Positions 24,072 through 24,708 of a stretch of 24,708 bases of DNA are shown in pieces (within the stretch, counting starts at the first letter, position 1; each line of letters starts with the position of its first letter). The stretch comes from CAZQXD01 sp964597315 (lineage in GTDB: Bacteria > Pseudomonadota > Gammaproteobacteria > Competibacterales > Competibacteraceae), in contig CAZQXD010000064.1 of assembly GCA_964597315.1 (NCBI GenBank), positions 1 through 24,708 of the forward strand. Direction: 5' to 3'. The position numbers were made by a program, and so were the translations under genes. A model generated the notes under the pieces. The model had not been told where the DNA came from and did no database searches. It saw only the letters and a list, made by a program, of their open reading frames with translations.

Positions 24072-24462
24072 GTGGACAAATCAACGCTCAAGCTCAAGGG
24101 TGACGCTGGGCGCAGCCAGTTTATCAAGCTGTTCAAAGAGGTGCAGCGCCTCAAGACCCAGCTCGACCAGTACACTGTGACCGATGCAAACAAGACAAGC
24201 ATCGAGCAGGTATTGTCCAGGGAGCAGTTGCAGGGCTTCAAGGGCGTTTTTCTGGAGACTGCCGCCCTGCAAGGTTTTGTGGACGGCATCCTGCACCGCA
24301 GGATTTTCGATGGCGACGGCTTAAGCGACCTGTTCGCCCCACAGGAATTGGGCTGGAAAGCCCGCACGAAGGCGGAACTGGCATTGATGGAAGACTTGAT
24401 CCCGTTTACACAAGCTCGCCCAGGGGCGGGAGGTTTCAGGGCTGGGGGCTTATGAGCGGTAA
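24072..24462 (+). pseudogene. Decayed duplicate of the hsdR 3' end
   Basis: The sequence parallels the intact hsdR from about 17815 to its stop: LKGDAGRSQFIKLFKEVQRLKTQLDQYT, REQLQGFKG, LQGFVDGIL, FDG, LSDLFAPQELGWKARTKAELALMEDLIP. Relative to intact hsdR it lacks 369 bp between two CTGGAGACCGCC repeats (17977-17988 and 18346-18357), and a single copy (CTGGAGACTGCC, 24252-24263) remains at the junction. A net 2-bp loss near 24403 then shifts the frame; restoring it gives the expected GAYE-like end and TAA at 24460-24462. The reading begins without the upstream 740 or so HsdR residues. It is a relic of a second, related hsdR or of a partial duplication. Confidence 0.85.
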
Positions 24463-24494
24463 ATACGATTCCAACTCTCCCCGGAACAAGGGAA

Positions 24495-24541
24495 GAAACC
24501 ACATTGAAAACCACCTTGAAAACCACCCTGAAAACCACCCC
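24495..24541 (+). repeat. 12-bp tandem repeat (GAAAACCACCYT type)
   Basis: Three full copies (24506-24517, 24518-24529, 24530-24541) and one degenerate copy (24495-24505) of a 12-bp unit GAAAACCACC plus two pyrimidines follow directly on the hsdR relic. With only four copies and no spacers this is a minisatellite-like run, not a CRISPR. Confidence 0.8.
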
Positions 24542-24654
24542 GCCCCTACGGGGCACCCCTCCTTCAAAAGGAGGGGAGTTATGAGTCGGCACTGCACCAA
24601 CAACTCTCCCCCTGCCAAGGGGGAGTACCCCGAAGGGGGGAGGGGGTTAAACCC
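24542..24654. repeat. Cluster of short perfect palindromes (REP/MITE-like)
   Basis: Five hairpins in 113 bp: GCCCC/GGGGC (24542-24554); CCCCTCCTT/AAGGAGGGG (24556-24576, 9-bp stem, CAA loop); CTCCCCCT/AGGGGGAG (24606-24625, GCCA loop); CCCC/GGGG (24628-24638); and GGGTT/AACCC (24644-24654). The motif AACTCTCCCC occurs at 24474 and 24602, and GGGGAGTT in reverse at 24573, so they appear to be copies of one dispersed palindromic element. No transposase is present. The remaining bases to 24708 hold nothing I recognise. Confidence 0.7.
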
Positions 24655-24708
24655 AACCCATTACACACATTTCACTAAATGCTTGAAAGATTGTGTATTT
24701 CAGCCATC

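Noticed and set aside
24495..24541. CRISPR array
   Set aside because: The repeats are 12 bp and directly tandem, with no unique spacers.
24020..24592. 190-residue minus-strand frame over the hsdR relic
   Set aside because: It is antisense to the relic and then translates the palindromes and tandem repeats (a repeating WFS pattern). Its C-terminal FHEPNERADLALSE could be a gene end, but there is no support.

Overview
The window is about 24.7 kb of GC-rich DNA with short intergenic gaps. Its gene families (DctB/DctD, the GcdH/GabD/GabT set, an EcoR124-like type I restriction system, an SPFH/NfeD pair, DUF454/YbaN) fit a Gammaproteobacterium, but species or genus cannot be read from the sequence. 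No rRNA, tRNA or CRISPR array was seen.

Layout. (1) 1-55: a hairpin ending that resembles the right end of an IS200/IS605-type element, abutting a small CBM48 gene. (2) 51-2348: a minus-strand run DUF454 > DUF1622 > DUF4202 > CBM48 protein, with a divergent small membrane protein (DUF6232-like). (3) 2359-7180: minus-strand genes for a PuuR-like XRE/cupin regulator, an AEC-type carrier, and the DctB/DctD two-component system; the carrier and dctB overlap by ATGA. (4) 7181-7453: an AT-rich divergent control region with three palindromes of one design (GTTTA-N6-TAAAC). (5) 7454-13515: gcdH, a class III CoA-transferase, gabD/davD, gabT/davT and an SDR dehydrogenase. The first four form a route from 5-aminovalerate through glutarate semialdehyde, glutarate and glutaryl-CoA to crotonyl-CoA. 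(6) 13547-15364: minus-strand SPFH > NfeD > small lipoprotein operon with overlapping genes.

(7) 15592-22746: an accessory type I restriction-modification locus in the unusual order hsdR, duf1016, hsdS, duf1016, small ORF, hsdM. Neighbouring reading frames overlap (11 bp or ATGA) almost throughout. The hsdS is half-size and carries a one-base frameshift. The second DUF1016 gene stops exactly where its nuclease core should begin. (8) 22765-23973: a phytanoyl-CoA-dioxygenase-family gene. (9) 24072-24462: a decayed second copy of the hsdR 3' end, whose internal 369-bp deletion maps between two 12-bp direct repeats still present in the intact hsdR. (10) 24463-24708: short tandem repeats and several perfect palindromes.

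The left two thirds read as ordinary chromosomal metabolism with a likely locally acting regulator (PuuR-like) and a dicarboxylate-sensing module beside a glutarate pathway. The right third is an accessory island that has been rearranged repeatedly and is the least conventional part of the window.
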